Source: Brachypterus glaber (Eukaryota; Arthropoda; Insecta; Coleoptera; Kateretidae). From it: DNA of 64,000 bases. Every line of letters starts with the position of its first letter. The first letter of the stretch is position 1. Below the pieces are notes generated by a model that saw only the letters and a list, made by a program, of their open reading frames with translations, made no database searches and was not told the DNA's origin. The position numbers and the translations under genes were made by a program. This document shows, in pieces, positions 1 through 10,900 of the stretch. The stretch spans positions 27,300,986-27,364,985 of the forward strand of contig OY294049.1 of the NCBI GenBank assembly GCA_958510825.1. Direction: 5' to 3'.

Positions 1-160
1 AAACATTAAACACTAAAATGTTAAAAACCAACATTTCGATTATTAAGGATTGATCATATAAGAGAAAAATATGCTTGTAAAACAAGTTTACACTACGATA
101 TTTCAAAAACGCTTTGACCCAGTGACTTGAAATTTGGTACAAAGATTTTCTAAGTAGTAA
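1..160. repeat. Fragments of dispersed repeats at window edge
   Basis: No gene is visible. The first 50 bases resemble the interior of the foldback element at 15276-16314 (the segment near 15725). Bases 105-150 carry the 'cgctttga..gacttgaaatttggta' phrase that recurs near 2114 and 9985. Both are read as fragments of older elements. Confidence 0.45.
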
Positions 161-410
161 CCCAGGCAGCACAAATTAGTTCTTAGAACCTTCTTAAAAT
201 ATATGGTTGGGAATGTTCTCACATTCTAAGAATGTGCATTATTATTACAAGAATCTTTTAATGTTTAAAGACATTCAATAGATACCCCTTTAATTATGCG
301 AAAACCTTCTTAGAAGTTTCTTAAAAAAAATATGGAACATTCTAAGATAGTGGCTTGTTTTACTAAGAATGTTCTTAGAACATTCTAAGAAACAGGATCG
401 TACCCCGTAC
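161..410 (+). mobile_element. Left end of a CCCAGG-type element with TTCTAAGAA array
   Basis: It begins CCCAGGCAGCAC, close to the CCCAGGTAGCAA ends of the elements at 10557 and 28140. The next 230 bases repeat TTCTTAGAA/TTCTAAGAA-like motifs several times in both orientations. No matching right terminus was found, so this is probably a truncated copy. Assignment to the family is inference from the terminus and the motif-array style. Confidence 0.45.
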
Positions 411-745
411 GTCAAATAATTTAGAAATCTCTCCAACTAATAGTTATTTATGTATGCCCATGAGAAAATTAACCCACAAGGCGGAGTTGGTTAATTTTAG
501 AGAGGGCATTGTCATTACTCCCTCCAAATATCTGGCTCTTATCCAATAAAAGAAATTTTTCATAAGCATAGAAAATCCATACTAATCCGATGATGTACAT
601 CAAATTAGCAGGCTAACTATAGTCCCTATAGCGACTGAACAGTACTGTTCAGTTTACGTAAATCCTGAAAAAGACTATGAACTTTAATCAATATATTGGA
701 TTTAAAAGTTTTTTTAGTGGTAGTAACTATATGTGGCGCCACCTA
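411..745 (-). repeat. Partial inverted copy of the interior of the element at 42243-43264
   Basis: Several blocks match the reverse complement of 42410-43080, including 'actgaacagtactgttcagt', the 'attaacccacaaggcggag' block and the 'gcatagaaaatccatactaat' block. This copy lacks the small palindromic MITE found at 42541-42666, so it serves as an empty site for that insertion. Confidence 0.7.
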
Positions 746-912
746 TAGCTTCAGCATTGAATTGACGTACAATTTTGATGACTTTAATATTTGACCAAAA
801 ACCATAAAGCCCTTTCGCATTAGTTACCAAAGTTGCGGTTATGGTTACATTTGGTAATTACCATTACCAGATTGGTTTAAATTGCATTCGAATGTGTTGG
901 TTACACTGACAA

Positions 913-1425
913 GTGAACATAACCTCTTTGTTTGTTGTTTTGTCAGAATTTTTCATTATGTCGAAGCAAAAGTTTATAAAGTTTATGCTGTTGGGGTATG
1001 ATTTCTTTTTTAAATCGGACTCGCATGAAATTGAAGAAATGGTAACAATTAAAGCCAACCCAATGCTCTTAAAGCATAAGGTTAGACATTATAGGACACC
1101 TTTGCTCTATGAAGTCTGGATTGATAAATATATTGAAGAGGACTTCTATACTCATTTTAGAATGGTCAGAGCTACCTTCTGTGAATTAGTGAGTGAAGTT
1201 GGTCACTTGGGTGACAACAAAATCAGTTTTGGGGGCAAGCCACCTGTCATTTTAGAAAAACAAATATTAGTCTGCCTTTGGTATCTTAGCAAGGGGGATT
1301 GCTTAAATTCAATAAGCGACCGGTTTGATATATCAATATCAACCTGTCATGATGTGATATTAAAAATTTTACTAAAAATTAATAAATTGTCAAAAAAAAT
1401 TATTGTATGGCCAACTGAAGCTTAA
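913..1425 (+). pseudogene. HARBI1-like Harbinger transposase/nuclease, N-terminal part only
   Basis: A 170-codon open frame ends at a TAA. Residues about 85-170 look like the N-terminal region of Harbinger/HARBI1-type proteins: an 'HFRMVRATFCELV' helix, then 'GGKPP..LEKQILVCLWYLSKGD' and a helix-turn-helix-like 'SISDRFDISISTCHDVI', ending 'IVWPTEA'. The DDE nuclease half that should follow is absent; the hAT-like insertion starts 68 bases downstream. Internal Met codons at 958 and 1039 are alternative starts. The protein as it stands could bind DNA at most. Family recognition is from motif memory, not a search. Confidence 0.7.
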
Positions 1426-2005
1426 TGTAGGAAAAAGTCCAAACCTGTCTACAAATAAACAAATTCAAACAACTAAGCAGCTGTGACACTTATAGTGTTG
1501 CCGCCTAAAGCAATAGTTATCGCCAATAAATACCTCTCGTATCGCAACTACGATGCGATATTTCAAAAATTATCATCTCGCACAAACGATAACGAGAGGC
1601 CTCTCTCGATATTTTGCTGTATATATGTGACCATTATAAAAGGATTTTATCTTTTTAAATCGTATCGCAAGCAGTAATTGCTTCAACATTGTCCTATTTT
1701 TATAGCAGATATAAAAATATGAACTCCTGGCAGTTGCACTAAGTACCTAATTAGGCTTATAGTAAGTACGGTAGTATCTGACTAATACGAGGGGTAAACA
1801 AGGCAAAAAGGCCAGAGATGCTGTTAGTAGGATTTGAGTGCTGAAAATCAATTTTAATAGTCTTTATATATTTTGCTTTCCCATTTTTACTTTCTCACAA
1901 AGAAAGTATTGTGATAGAAAAAAAAGCATACATTTTTTTACCTAAATCATCTTATTTTTTTCCTGAAACGTCTAGAAAAATCAAAATAAGCAAAAAATAT
2001 ATTCG

Positions 2006-2106
2006 TCTGTCTGTCGATCTGTCTGTCTGACGGTCTGTCTGCCTGTCTGGTTGTCTCTCTGTCTGTCTGTCTGTCTATCTGTCTGTCTGTTCGTTGGTCT
2101 GTCTGT
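2006..2106. repeat. GTCT-rich simple repeat
   Basis: An imperfect (GTCT)n tract in the loop of the surrounding foldback. Similar CAGACAGACGGACGG tracts occur at 6040-6080, 21030-21062 and 37815-37830, each inside dispersed repeats. Confidence 0.85.
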
Positions 2107-2396
2107 ATCAACGATAACTTAGGAACGCTTTGAGTTAGCGACTTGAAATTTGGTATGCAGATGTTTTTTATATTATCTTCGACAAGTTCGTTTTTGAGCA
2201 AAATCGGTTTGGGGAAAGGGAGAAAATGCTTTTTTTCTATCACAATACTTTCTTTAGAAATTAAAAATGGGAAAGCAAAATATATAAAGACTTTTAAAAT
2301 GGATTTTTAGCACTCAGTTCCTATTCACAGCAGCGCTGGCCTTTTTGCCTTTTTTAAATTGCCCCTCGTATTAGTCAGATACTACCATACTTACTA

Positions 2397-2690
2397 TTTA
2401 TTTATTTATTTATTTATTCATACAAATCCTACAGATCAAAAGATCTAATTACAGTTTTGATAATCGTACAAAAACAAGATTATATATAAAAATTATTTAG
2501 TAACTATTTTAGAAACTATTTTAATTTTAAACACTATTTTAAAAACTATTTTAAAGACAAACAAACAAAATGAATCAAAAATTCCTGTTTACAAGTTTTT
2601 GTTTATAAAATAGGGTTCTTTTTTTTTGTGAACTGTCATTACCGAACACTTAGACACGTTTAGTTTAAGCTTATTTTCGGCACACCAAAT
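2397..2690 (-). pseudogene. Non-LTR retrotransposon fragment (RT scrap plus AAATA tail)
   Basis: On the minus strand, about 33 codons starting near 2688 read 'WCAENKLKLNVSKCSVM', a conserved block of LINE reverse transcriptases, then a stop. The minus-strand 3' end is an (AAAT)n-like tail (TTTATTTATTTA at 2397-2420 on +). It sits in the right arm of the foldback, which shows it inserted after that repeat formed. It is strongly 5' truncated and dead. Confidence 0.7.
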
Positions 2691-2901
2691 ATAAGCCTAA
2701 TTAGGTACTTAGTGCAACTGCCAGGAGTTCATATTTTTATATCTGCTATAAAAATAGGATAATTTTGAAGCAATTTCTGCCTGATATAGGATTTTAAAAG
2801 ATAAAAGCCTTTTATAATGGGCTAATATTTGCTGCATAATGCATATTAAAGAATATATTTGCATTTTAAAAATCATTAAATTCAAAAATTAAATAATGAC
2901 G

Positions 2902-3173
2902 TTTGTTTGTTTGTTTGTTTAACCTCGTACTATTCTACTTAATTAAGCATCCCCTAAGTCCAGGACTTGTGTGGGCTAGTAATAGAGGGAACTACCGGCT
3001 TATACTGACTTTCGAACCAGTTTCTAGGGAGTGTCCGTTTCACTTATCGCCTTCGCTAAATTTCAATTATTATTAAAAACTGAAAAAGGTAAATCGGCGC
3101 CACTGAGAATCGAACTCACGCTAGTAGGCTTGCTATGCATACGCGCTAGCCACTACGCTATGCCTCCCATATG
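2902..3173 (-). mobile_element. tRNA-derived SINE
   Basis: Read on the minus strand from 3173, the first 75 bases resemble a tRNA: an A-box-like 'TAGCGTAGTGGCTAGCGC' and a B-box-like 'GAGTTCGATTC'. A tRNA-unrelated body of about 170 bases follows, ending in an (AAAC)n tail near 2902-2920. The acceptor stem does not pair cleanly and introns or CCA signals are absent, so a functional tRNA gene is unlikely. The two RNA polymerase III boxes plus tail are typical of insect SINEs. Confidence 0.68.
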
Positions 3174-3582
3174 TGTCAAATATTTTTATCTGATTTTAGG
3201 TGGCTTGAACATTCGACTGTCTCTGACTGTACGAGAGTTATCGCTCTCGTTTCGGTCTCGTTACGGGCGAGAGGCCTCTCGTTATCGTTACAACGATACG
3301 ATATTTTTCCACCTCTCGCTATCGTTCTGTTCAGCGATAACGAGACGATAGCGAGACGATAGGCCTTAGGCGGCAACACTAGACACTTATAAACAAAACA
3401 AACCAAACAAAGAGAAAATATATTAGAAAAGAGATGGAATGATAACCAAAACGCTATAACCGCTCTCAAAGCACGGTCACAGATTTTACTACCAATGGAG
3501 ATTTCTCCCATTAGATTAAACAGGGACAAAAGTTCTACCCAAAAAGGATAGAAGACATACATACACTCCCACTTCCACCCAA

Positions 3583-3633
3583 CCAAACAAATTCTGTATT
3601 TGTTCTTTGTTGAACAAATACAATATTTACTTG
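3583..3633. repeat. Imperfect hairpin related to the one at 3754
   Basis: The sequence 'ccaaacaaattctgtatttg' is followed after a short loop by a near reverse complement ending in 'acttgg'. It resembles the perfect hairpin 120 bp downstream. Confidence 0.55.
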
Positions 3634-3753
3634 GCCGGGCAAAAAGTGTAAAGAAATTACTGGCGCCATCTAAATTTTAGTAGAATTTCCTATTCTACAG
3701 ATTCACATTAGCTATGTTCGTTCGTGCCGCTTACTGCTACACCTTCCGGCCAA

Positions 3754-3805
3754 CCAAATAAATACTGTATTTGTTGTATGAAAAACAAATACAGTATTTA
3801 TTTGG
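3754..3805. repeat. Perfect 22-bp-arm hairpin
   Basis: The arm CCAAATAAATACTGTATTTG (plus two more bases) is matched by its exact complement after a loop of about 8 bases. The size is compatible with a small-RNA precursor, but it lies in the right flank of a Harbinger element and could simply be transposon structure. Confidence 0.6.
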
Positions 3806-3968
3806 TAGGCGGGAAAGTGTAGCACAAATGAGATAGAGATAGGGTAGACGTCTGTTGTTTCATAATTCTAGTTGTAGAGAGCTCCATTGGTTCAACCTCA
3901 CGTAACCAAAGCATCTCGAAATCAAACGATAAATACCAAACAACTTTGGTAACCAATGCGAAAAGGCT

Positions 3969-4768
3969 CATAGACAAAATAACAAACTGTTCTATGATTT
4001 AAAGGTAATCAGTAATTTTATATTTATCAGAAAACTTCTTCGCTTAATTACTCAAAACAATAATTTTGTCACTTGTACCACTCTTCCACTGGCCGGCCCA
4101 CTCAATTAGTTTATACTTATAATGTAAATATCAATTTAACACAAAAAATCAAATTATCTAGCGTAAACGTTTTTTAATCGCAAAAATGGTCACCTCCGTA
4201 ACTTTCTAAATATGTTAATTTGACTAAGCATTACATTTTCTTGTCTATTAATTAAAAATTAAAAAAGTTTCATATAAATTTACAAAAAAAAAAGAATAAA
4301 AATTAAAAATAGTTTTTCTAATATTACAATTTTTTAAATTTTTTAAAATTCATTTTTTTTAATTTTTAATTTTTGAAAATTGAAGTGATACAGTTAGGAA
4401 GTTTGTCAGGGGTAAAACTTTAATGAAAGGGTAAGACCTTTTTTTTAGTCATGAAAATTTTTGTTATCAAATTTTTCCGCCAGTGGTAAAGTTTTTTTTG
4501 CAGGGCAAATGGGAAATTCTTACTATTTAGTTGAAAAAATTTTCCAAATGAAAATTTTTGTTATCAAACTTTTCCGCTAGTGGTAAAGTTTTTTTTGCAT
4601 GGTAAAGGGGAAATTCTTAATATTTGGTTAAAAATTGTTTCGCGTCTCGTCCATCGAAATCTAATAGCGTTCCCTTTTGTATAACAACATTAGTTTTATT
4701 AAAACGTTACTCACTGTGACTATAGTTTGACTTTGTCCGGTAAATTTATTGTATAGGAGGTACACAAG
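3969..4768. other. AT-rich upstream region of the NPC2 gene, no gene seen
   Basis: Mostly A/T-rich sequence. A roughly 97-bp direct duplication lies at about 4448-4640, with the phrase 'atgaaaatttttgttatcaa' recurring at 4451 and 4548 and 'tggtaaagttttttttgca' in both units. Nothing else is supported. Confidence 0.5.
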
Positions 4769-4773
4769 TCAGT
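4769..4773 (+). promoter_or_regulatory. Candidate arthropod initiator (TCAGT) for NPC2
   Basis: TCAGT lies 91 bases upstream of the ATG at 4864, in a GA-rich, less AT-biased patch that contrasts with its surroundings. TCAGT is the common arthropod initiator. No clear TATA box lies about 30 bases before it. This is inference without transcript evidence. Confidence 0.35.
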
Positions 4774-4863
4774 TCGAAAAGAGAGAGTAGTTTAACATCG
4801 ACGCTAGGTGAGCCAAGTGATCAGGTTTTCTCGGAAATATCGCATTTTAACACTTCTTAGATA

Positions 4864-4945
4864 ATGAAATACTTCCTGCTGTCGGTGGCTGTTTTGTGCC
4901 TGTTCAAAGAAATTCTCAGCACACAAGTACAACAGTGTGATAATG
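4864..4945 (+). other. NPC2 coding exon 1
   Basis: Encodes the signal peptide and the start of the mature protein, ending 'QVQQCDN' plus one base of the next codon (phase 1). The donor is G|GTAAGC. C25 is the expected partner of the last cysteine, in exon 3. Confidence 0.88.
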
Positions 4946-7900
4946 GTAAGCCATATTCAATTTTTATTGTTAATTAATAATAGGTAATATTAAATGAGAA
5001 AAGTTTCAATTTTTGTTTTGTTTAAATTTAATTATTTAAAACTTTTTTTATTATTTTGTTATAAACGTTGATTTTATTTTAACACTAAGTACGGTGGACA
5101 GTATCTACTGAACACTATCGTGTCCTAGTCCCTAGTAATAGGGCATTTAATAAGTAATTTAATAAAATAAAACACCCGACTGATCAACTAAAAAGTATGA
5201 AACAAGAATAATTTGACATAAAATTATATAGCAACCATCGCAGTCGGTGGCCTATTCTGACTTCATATTATTAAAACATTTGTATATTTAAATTAAGTTG
5301 AAGATTTGTATATTATTATGATATTTAGGATTGGCCCCCTTTTTTTTTGTTTAATAAACTGTTTCATTTTACGCTATAACTATAAAAACTATTATTCATG
5401 GGACCAAGACGTATCTCTTGATACCTTATTCATAAAAATTAAAAGAGTTTTAATTTTTTCTCTTTATAAATCCCTGATGATAGCAGTCCAAATAGGAGAA
5501 ACATTGACTTTTATATAACTTATGTCACCCGTACAAATAGTTTGACACCTCAGTTGTCAAATTTGGATTGGGCGTTTAGGCTGCAGAGCAAATTTCTTAA
5601 TTTATGCTGATGATAAAACGAATAAATTGAACATAGTCGAAACGTGGCCAAATACATCTATAACTATAATGACTACTATTATTCATGGGACCAAGACGCA
5701 TCGTTTGATATCTGATTCATAAAAATCGGATGAGTTTTTCATTTTTGTTCTTTATAAATCCCTGATGATGACAGGCCCAATAGGCTAAACATGGATTTTT
5801 ATATAGCCTATGTCACCCGCGGCATGAAGACGAATCGTTTGACATCTCAATTGTCAAATTCGGTCAAGACGTTTAGGCTGTAGAGTGGTACATACATACA
5901 CACATACATACACCTATAGACTGTTAAACACATTACCCTCCTTTTTGGTCAGTCGACTGCAGTCGAGTAAAAAACACGATTTTTGATATTTAACCATCAA
6001 AAACGTGAAGTTAGGGACCCCCCACTTCATTTGGCAAACAGACAAGCAGACGGACGGAAGAACAGACGAACGGACGGACCAGGGCCGTAGCTATGGGAGA
6101 TGGGGGGAGCCTCCCTCCCACTTATCTAGAAATCGAAAAAGTTGTAACATTCATGGGTTAAAAATATAAGAGTCGGATTTTTAAATTTTCAAACAAATAT
6201 AAATAACTTAACCAGAAGGTATACCTTCAATTAATTATTGATTAATTAATTGACAACTTTTATTTTTTAAAATTACAACTTTTTTCTGAATTAATACAAC
6301 TGAATTATACAACTTTTTCGTTTATTCACAACTTTTATATTTGTATTTCATTTCACAACTTTTTCGTGACGAAAAACTATAATGTTTAATTTCAGTCTTA
6401 TAATACAATAGTTAATTTTATATTATAAAATTAACAACTTTTTGATTTTTAATTGTTTAATTTTACATTTTTTTTTGAATTAATAAAGTTAGGAATTGAT
6501 GCTATTGGAAAAAAATTAACCAATCGCAAATTTTTGTAAAGTAAAAATATAAATAATTTAGTAATAAAATTAACAACTTTTGCATTTTTATTTCTTTTTC
6601 TGACATTTCCAACTTTTTTGTGATATTATAAATCACCAAATTTTCAGCCCTTCCAGAAAAAAACAGAAGACAGAAGTAGTGGGAACGGTTTTTTTAGTCA
6701 TCAACTTTTTGTCAAGGGTATTAATGTAATTTTAGCAGGAACGTTTTTTTTAGTCATTAACTTTTTTGTCAAGGGGATAAAAGTTGTAATTTTATACTAA
6801 AAAAGTTTTGATTTTTGACCTTCTCACCCCACCAAATCTTCTTCGCTACGGCCCTGTGACGGACAAACAGACAGACAGCCAGAGACGTGGAATGACATTT
6901 TTAAAAGATGTTTAGAATTTATATAATGCACAAAATTCTTCAATTTTGGATTTTTTTTTTTTCATTTGGGGTCCGAAGTAAGCGTATCTATTAATAGATA
7001 TAATATATTAGATTATAATAATACTACTCTGCTGTAAAGCTACTTGGTGTATTATAATACATTATACAGAGCGGTCCAAAAGTCACCCCCCTCTTAACTT
7101 TTGAACGAGTTTAGATATCGGCTTCAAATTTAGAACTCTTAAATAAAGCAACTTAAACTATCTTTAAGCATATATTTGATACTTTTAGCTCTTAAAATGT
7201 GGGCAGGGGGGCATGGGGCGACATTTTTTAAAATGGAAAGGTGGGTCGTGTAATACATCATTTTAAATCTTATAAAATTCTCCATTTAACTGTATATTTT
7301 ATATTTTTTTTAAACATTTTTTTTTTGGGTTTAAAATAGGGTTAAAAATGGGTATTTTTCTCTAAAAAATCCAAACAATTTTTTAAAAATGCCTAATTTC
7401 ATAATGAAAAAAAGTAAATTATACTTTTAAACTAATTTTAGTTGACATAAATAAAAATTAACAAAAAAAACTTAAAAATTTATTTTTTCAGCACAAAAAA
7501 CTGAAAAACCTTAAAAGACATGTATAAAAAAATTAAAAATGTATGGTTATATAGAGAATTTTAAAGGCTTTAAAATGATGTATCACACGACCCCCCTTTC
7601 CATTTAAAAAAAATTCCCCCCATGCCCACCTGCTAACATTTTAAGAGATAAAAGTATCAAATATATGCTTAAAGATAGTTTAAGTTGTCTTATTTAAGAG
7701 TTCTAAATTTGAAATCGATATCTCAACTCGTTCATAACCTAAGAGGGGGGGGGGTGACTTTTGGACCGCACTGTATGTAAAGAATATTTTCTTGTATAAA
7801 TTATAATGTTATAAATATATGCAAAGGTTCAATTTAAAATTTATGCACTTGCCTGAGTATACCTATATTTTTCATCTTTTATTACTAAATTTTAAATATA

Positions 7901-10900
7901 TTTTCCTAGAAAAATCCTTCTGATGAATAATTCTGCATTTTGTATGAATTTATTCTGTTTGTATCTGATGTTTTGATACGAGGGGCGTTTCACCTTTACA
8001 ATACATGTACGTTTTCATCGACAGTACTTTACATTACATTGACATTACCTTACATTACTTACAATACTGTACATTACCGTACATTACGTTACATTACTTA
8101 CATTACTCTACAGTACCTGACATTAATTGACATTACGACAGTACCTACATTATTTACATTATTTTTATTAATGCGCATGCTCTCCTACAGTATTTACATT
8201 ATTTCGTCTGTTCAGATCGCTCAAAGACCACGTGACACCTATAGAATTTCGGCAGTGTTATTTACGAGGGGCGTTTCACCTTTACAATACATGTACGTTT
8301 TCATCTTTACATTACATTGACATTACCTTACATTACTTACAATACTGTACATTACCGTACATTACGTTACATTACTTACATTACTCTACAGTACCTGACA
8401 TTAATTGACATTACGACAGTACCTACATTATTTACATTATTTTTATTAATGCGCATGCTCTTCTACAGTATTTACATTATTTCGTCTGCTCAGATCGCTT
8501 CAAGACCACGTGACCTATAAAATTTCGGCAGTGTTGTTTACTTCTGGTGGTTTTAAGTAAATTGTTCAGTTTAACCACGAATTTAACATTTAATTTTTGT
8601 TCTTAAAAAGGTTTTTTTTTTAAATCATTTAAATAATAACTCTGTTATGCCTGTATTATTTTTAATCATTTTTGTGTACCTGATGTATAATGTGTTATGA
8701 AAAGTACGGAATTGAATAAGTTTTTAACAAGTTTTTCTTTATCTAGCAGGGCCGTAAATGGTGGGGGGGTGAGGGGAAGCTTAGCCTCCCTGGCCTTGAT
8801 TTAAGCCCCCTTGGAGACGTATTCTTCAAAACCGGGAAGTAGAACGAACCTCAGACTCGTTCTAGGTATCAGTCGTTCTACTCCCCGGTTTTGAAGAATA
8901 GAATTACAGGGCCGTAGCCAAGGAGATTTGGTGGGGGGGGGGGAGGAGGTCAAAAATTACAACTTTTTTTAGCCTAAATAAATACAAGTTTCCTCGACAA
9001 AAAAAGTTCATGACTAAAAAAAAAGGTCCCACCCTTACTCAAAAAAAAGTTCATATAAAAAAAAGGTCCCACCCTTTCTCAAAAAAAAAACGCACCTTCT
9101 GGTTAAGTTATTTATATTTTTTCAAGGTTTGAGAATCCTTACTTTTATATTTCTTAATCTATGAAGTTCAGAACTTTTTGCACAAGATTAAAAATTTAAA
9201 ATTTTATTGAATATGAAATATGCAAGTTTTATATTTTGAATCCACGAAATATGTAAGTTTTTTGAAAAACCCAACTTTTATATTTTTAATACATGAAATT
9301 TACCACTTTTTTACCAAAATTAAAAATGTATTATTTTATTATATTTATCCCATGAAAAAATATGCAACTTTTATATTTTCAATTCATGAAATATGCAAAA
9401 AAAATTATTTTAAGGTTTAAAAATCCCAACTTTTATATTTTTAAGCCATAAAATTTAAAACTTTTTTTCCCAAAATTAAAAATTTATTATTTTTTTTAAC
9501 CCATGAAATATGCAACTTTTATGTTTTTAATCCATGAAATATGCAACTTTTTTGATTTCAAGATAGGTGGGGGGAGCAAAGGGTGATATTTTTTTAAATA
9601 GAAAGAGGGTTTGGGTGATATGTCATTTTAAAGCTTATAAAATTCTCTATTTAACCAAATAGGTATTTTTTTATTTTTTGGGAGCAATTTTTGTGGTTTT
9701 AAAATAGGTTTAAAAATGGGAAATTTTGTTAAAATTTCTTTAAAAAAAATCAAAAAAAATTGTTGGTTTATTTTATGTCAATTATACTTTTAAACTAATT
9801 TTAAATGATATTAATAAAATGTTACAAAAAAAAAACAAAAAATAGCATTTTTTAGTAAATAAATTTAAAAAAATAAAACCTACAAAAACCTGGACGTTTT
9901 ATATTCAAAAAATATGATTTCCTTCAAAAAAAAATCTGTCTCTCTATCGGTTTGTGTGTCCAGGAAATTTGTGACCACGATAACTCAAGAACGCTTTGGG
10001 CTAAAGACTTCAAATTTGGACCATAGGTTGATTACACTAGTTTACAAGGGTTTTATGCTAACTTTATTTTTATGTTTTCCTACATATTTTTTGATGCTGA
10101 ATCCAAATCCGTTAAGAAAAAAAAATCGTTTGTTCAGATTCCGAGATAACCGACCCTAAAGATTTTATAAGGGGAAAGTTAGAGAAAAAAATATAATATA
10201 TATTTTATTATATAAAAATATAATATACAGCCCGTTTGAAATTATACGAAACGGAGAAAACAAAGATCGAGGCTGACGTGTTTTTTTATAAAACACAGCG
10301 TATCGCATCTCACTAAAATCACGTCAACCTTGATCTAATCGTTTTGTCTTTGTTTTCTCTGTCTTGTATAATCTCAAACGGGCTGTATGTTATATTAAAT
10401 ATATTATATATTTTTTTAGTTTTTTGGTTTAAATAAAATTAGGCCTAAAGGGAAAAGTATTATTTTGTTGACAGCAGTATTGATATTTTTTTAATTAGCT
10501 GATAAAAGTTGGTATATAGGTGTTTTGGGACTTTTTGGGCAGATTTTTATAATATTCCCAGGTAGCAAAATAACATGACATTCACGTGAAAGCCACGTTA
10601 ATATGTGACATGTGATGTTAAGATTGTAGTCTCATTTAACAAGAATGTAGCATGGTGGGGATGTCCTAAGTCCGCCCCTAATAACATCACACAATGACAT
10701 CCCGAAAATAACGTGTTTGTGACATCATAAATCCACATTCCTGTTATATCTAATATCTTATGGATGCCGTTAGTGGTACTTTAATATTTAAATAATATAT
10801 ATAGGATATTAGCTTTTTCTAAATAAAACCATTAAAAACGCTATAACCCTATAAAAAAAATCGGATTTAAAATCAATCAGTAATTGAAACAATCACAGAT

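Larger units (their letters stand above)
1630..2820. repeat. Long inverted repeat with (GTCT)n centre
   Basis: The left arm (about 1630-1945) and right arm (about 2232-2396 plus 2691-2820) are reverse complements over about 300 bp, for example 'ggcagttgcactaagtacct' against its complement near 2700-2720. The right arm is broken by the LINE fragment at 2397-2690. The loop contains the GTCT-rich tract at 2006-2106. Confidence 0.82.
1493..3381. mobile_element. hAT-like non-autonomous element with perfect 8-bp TSD
   Basis: The 16-bp inverted ends are TAGTGTTGCCGCCTAA and its complement, flanked on both sides by GACACTTA (1485-1492 and 3382-3389). The perfect 8-bp duplication and TAGTG-type ends fit the hAT superfamily. 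Both subterminal regions carry CTCGTTATCG/CGATAACGAG motifs many times in both orientations. The interior holds a long foldback (1630-2820), a LINE scrap and a SINE. No transposase is visible. Confidence 0.88.
808..3968 (+). mobile_element. PIF/Harbinger-like DNA transposon, interrupted
   Basis: Inverted ends of about 28 bp are visible: AGCCCTTTCGCATTAGTTAC at the left, and the reverse complement of the right end reads AGCCTTTTCGCATTGGTTAC. Between them lies a Harbinger-like ORF (913-1425) and a later hAT-like insertion (1493-3381). The expected 3-bp target duplication could not be recognised, so the exact ends are approximate. Confidence 0.6.

Noticed and set aside
3090..3170. Possible functional tRNA gene (minus strand)
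   Set aside because: A- and B-box-like sequences are present, but the acceptor stem does not pair well and the sequence runs directly into a SINE body with an AAAC tail.
7940..8520. 126- and 67-codon ORFs rich in Tyr/Thr/Ile
   Set aside because: Translations of ACATTAC motif arrays in a duplicated transposon end.
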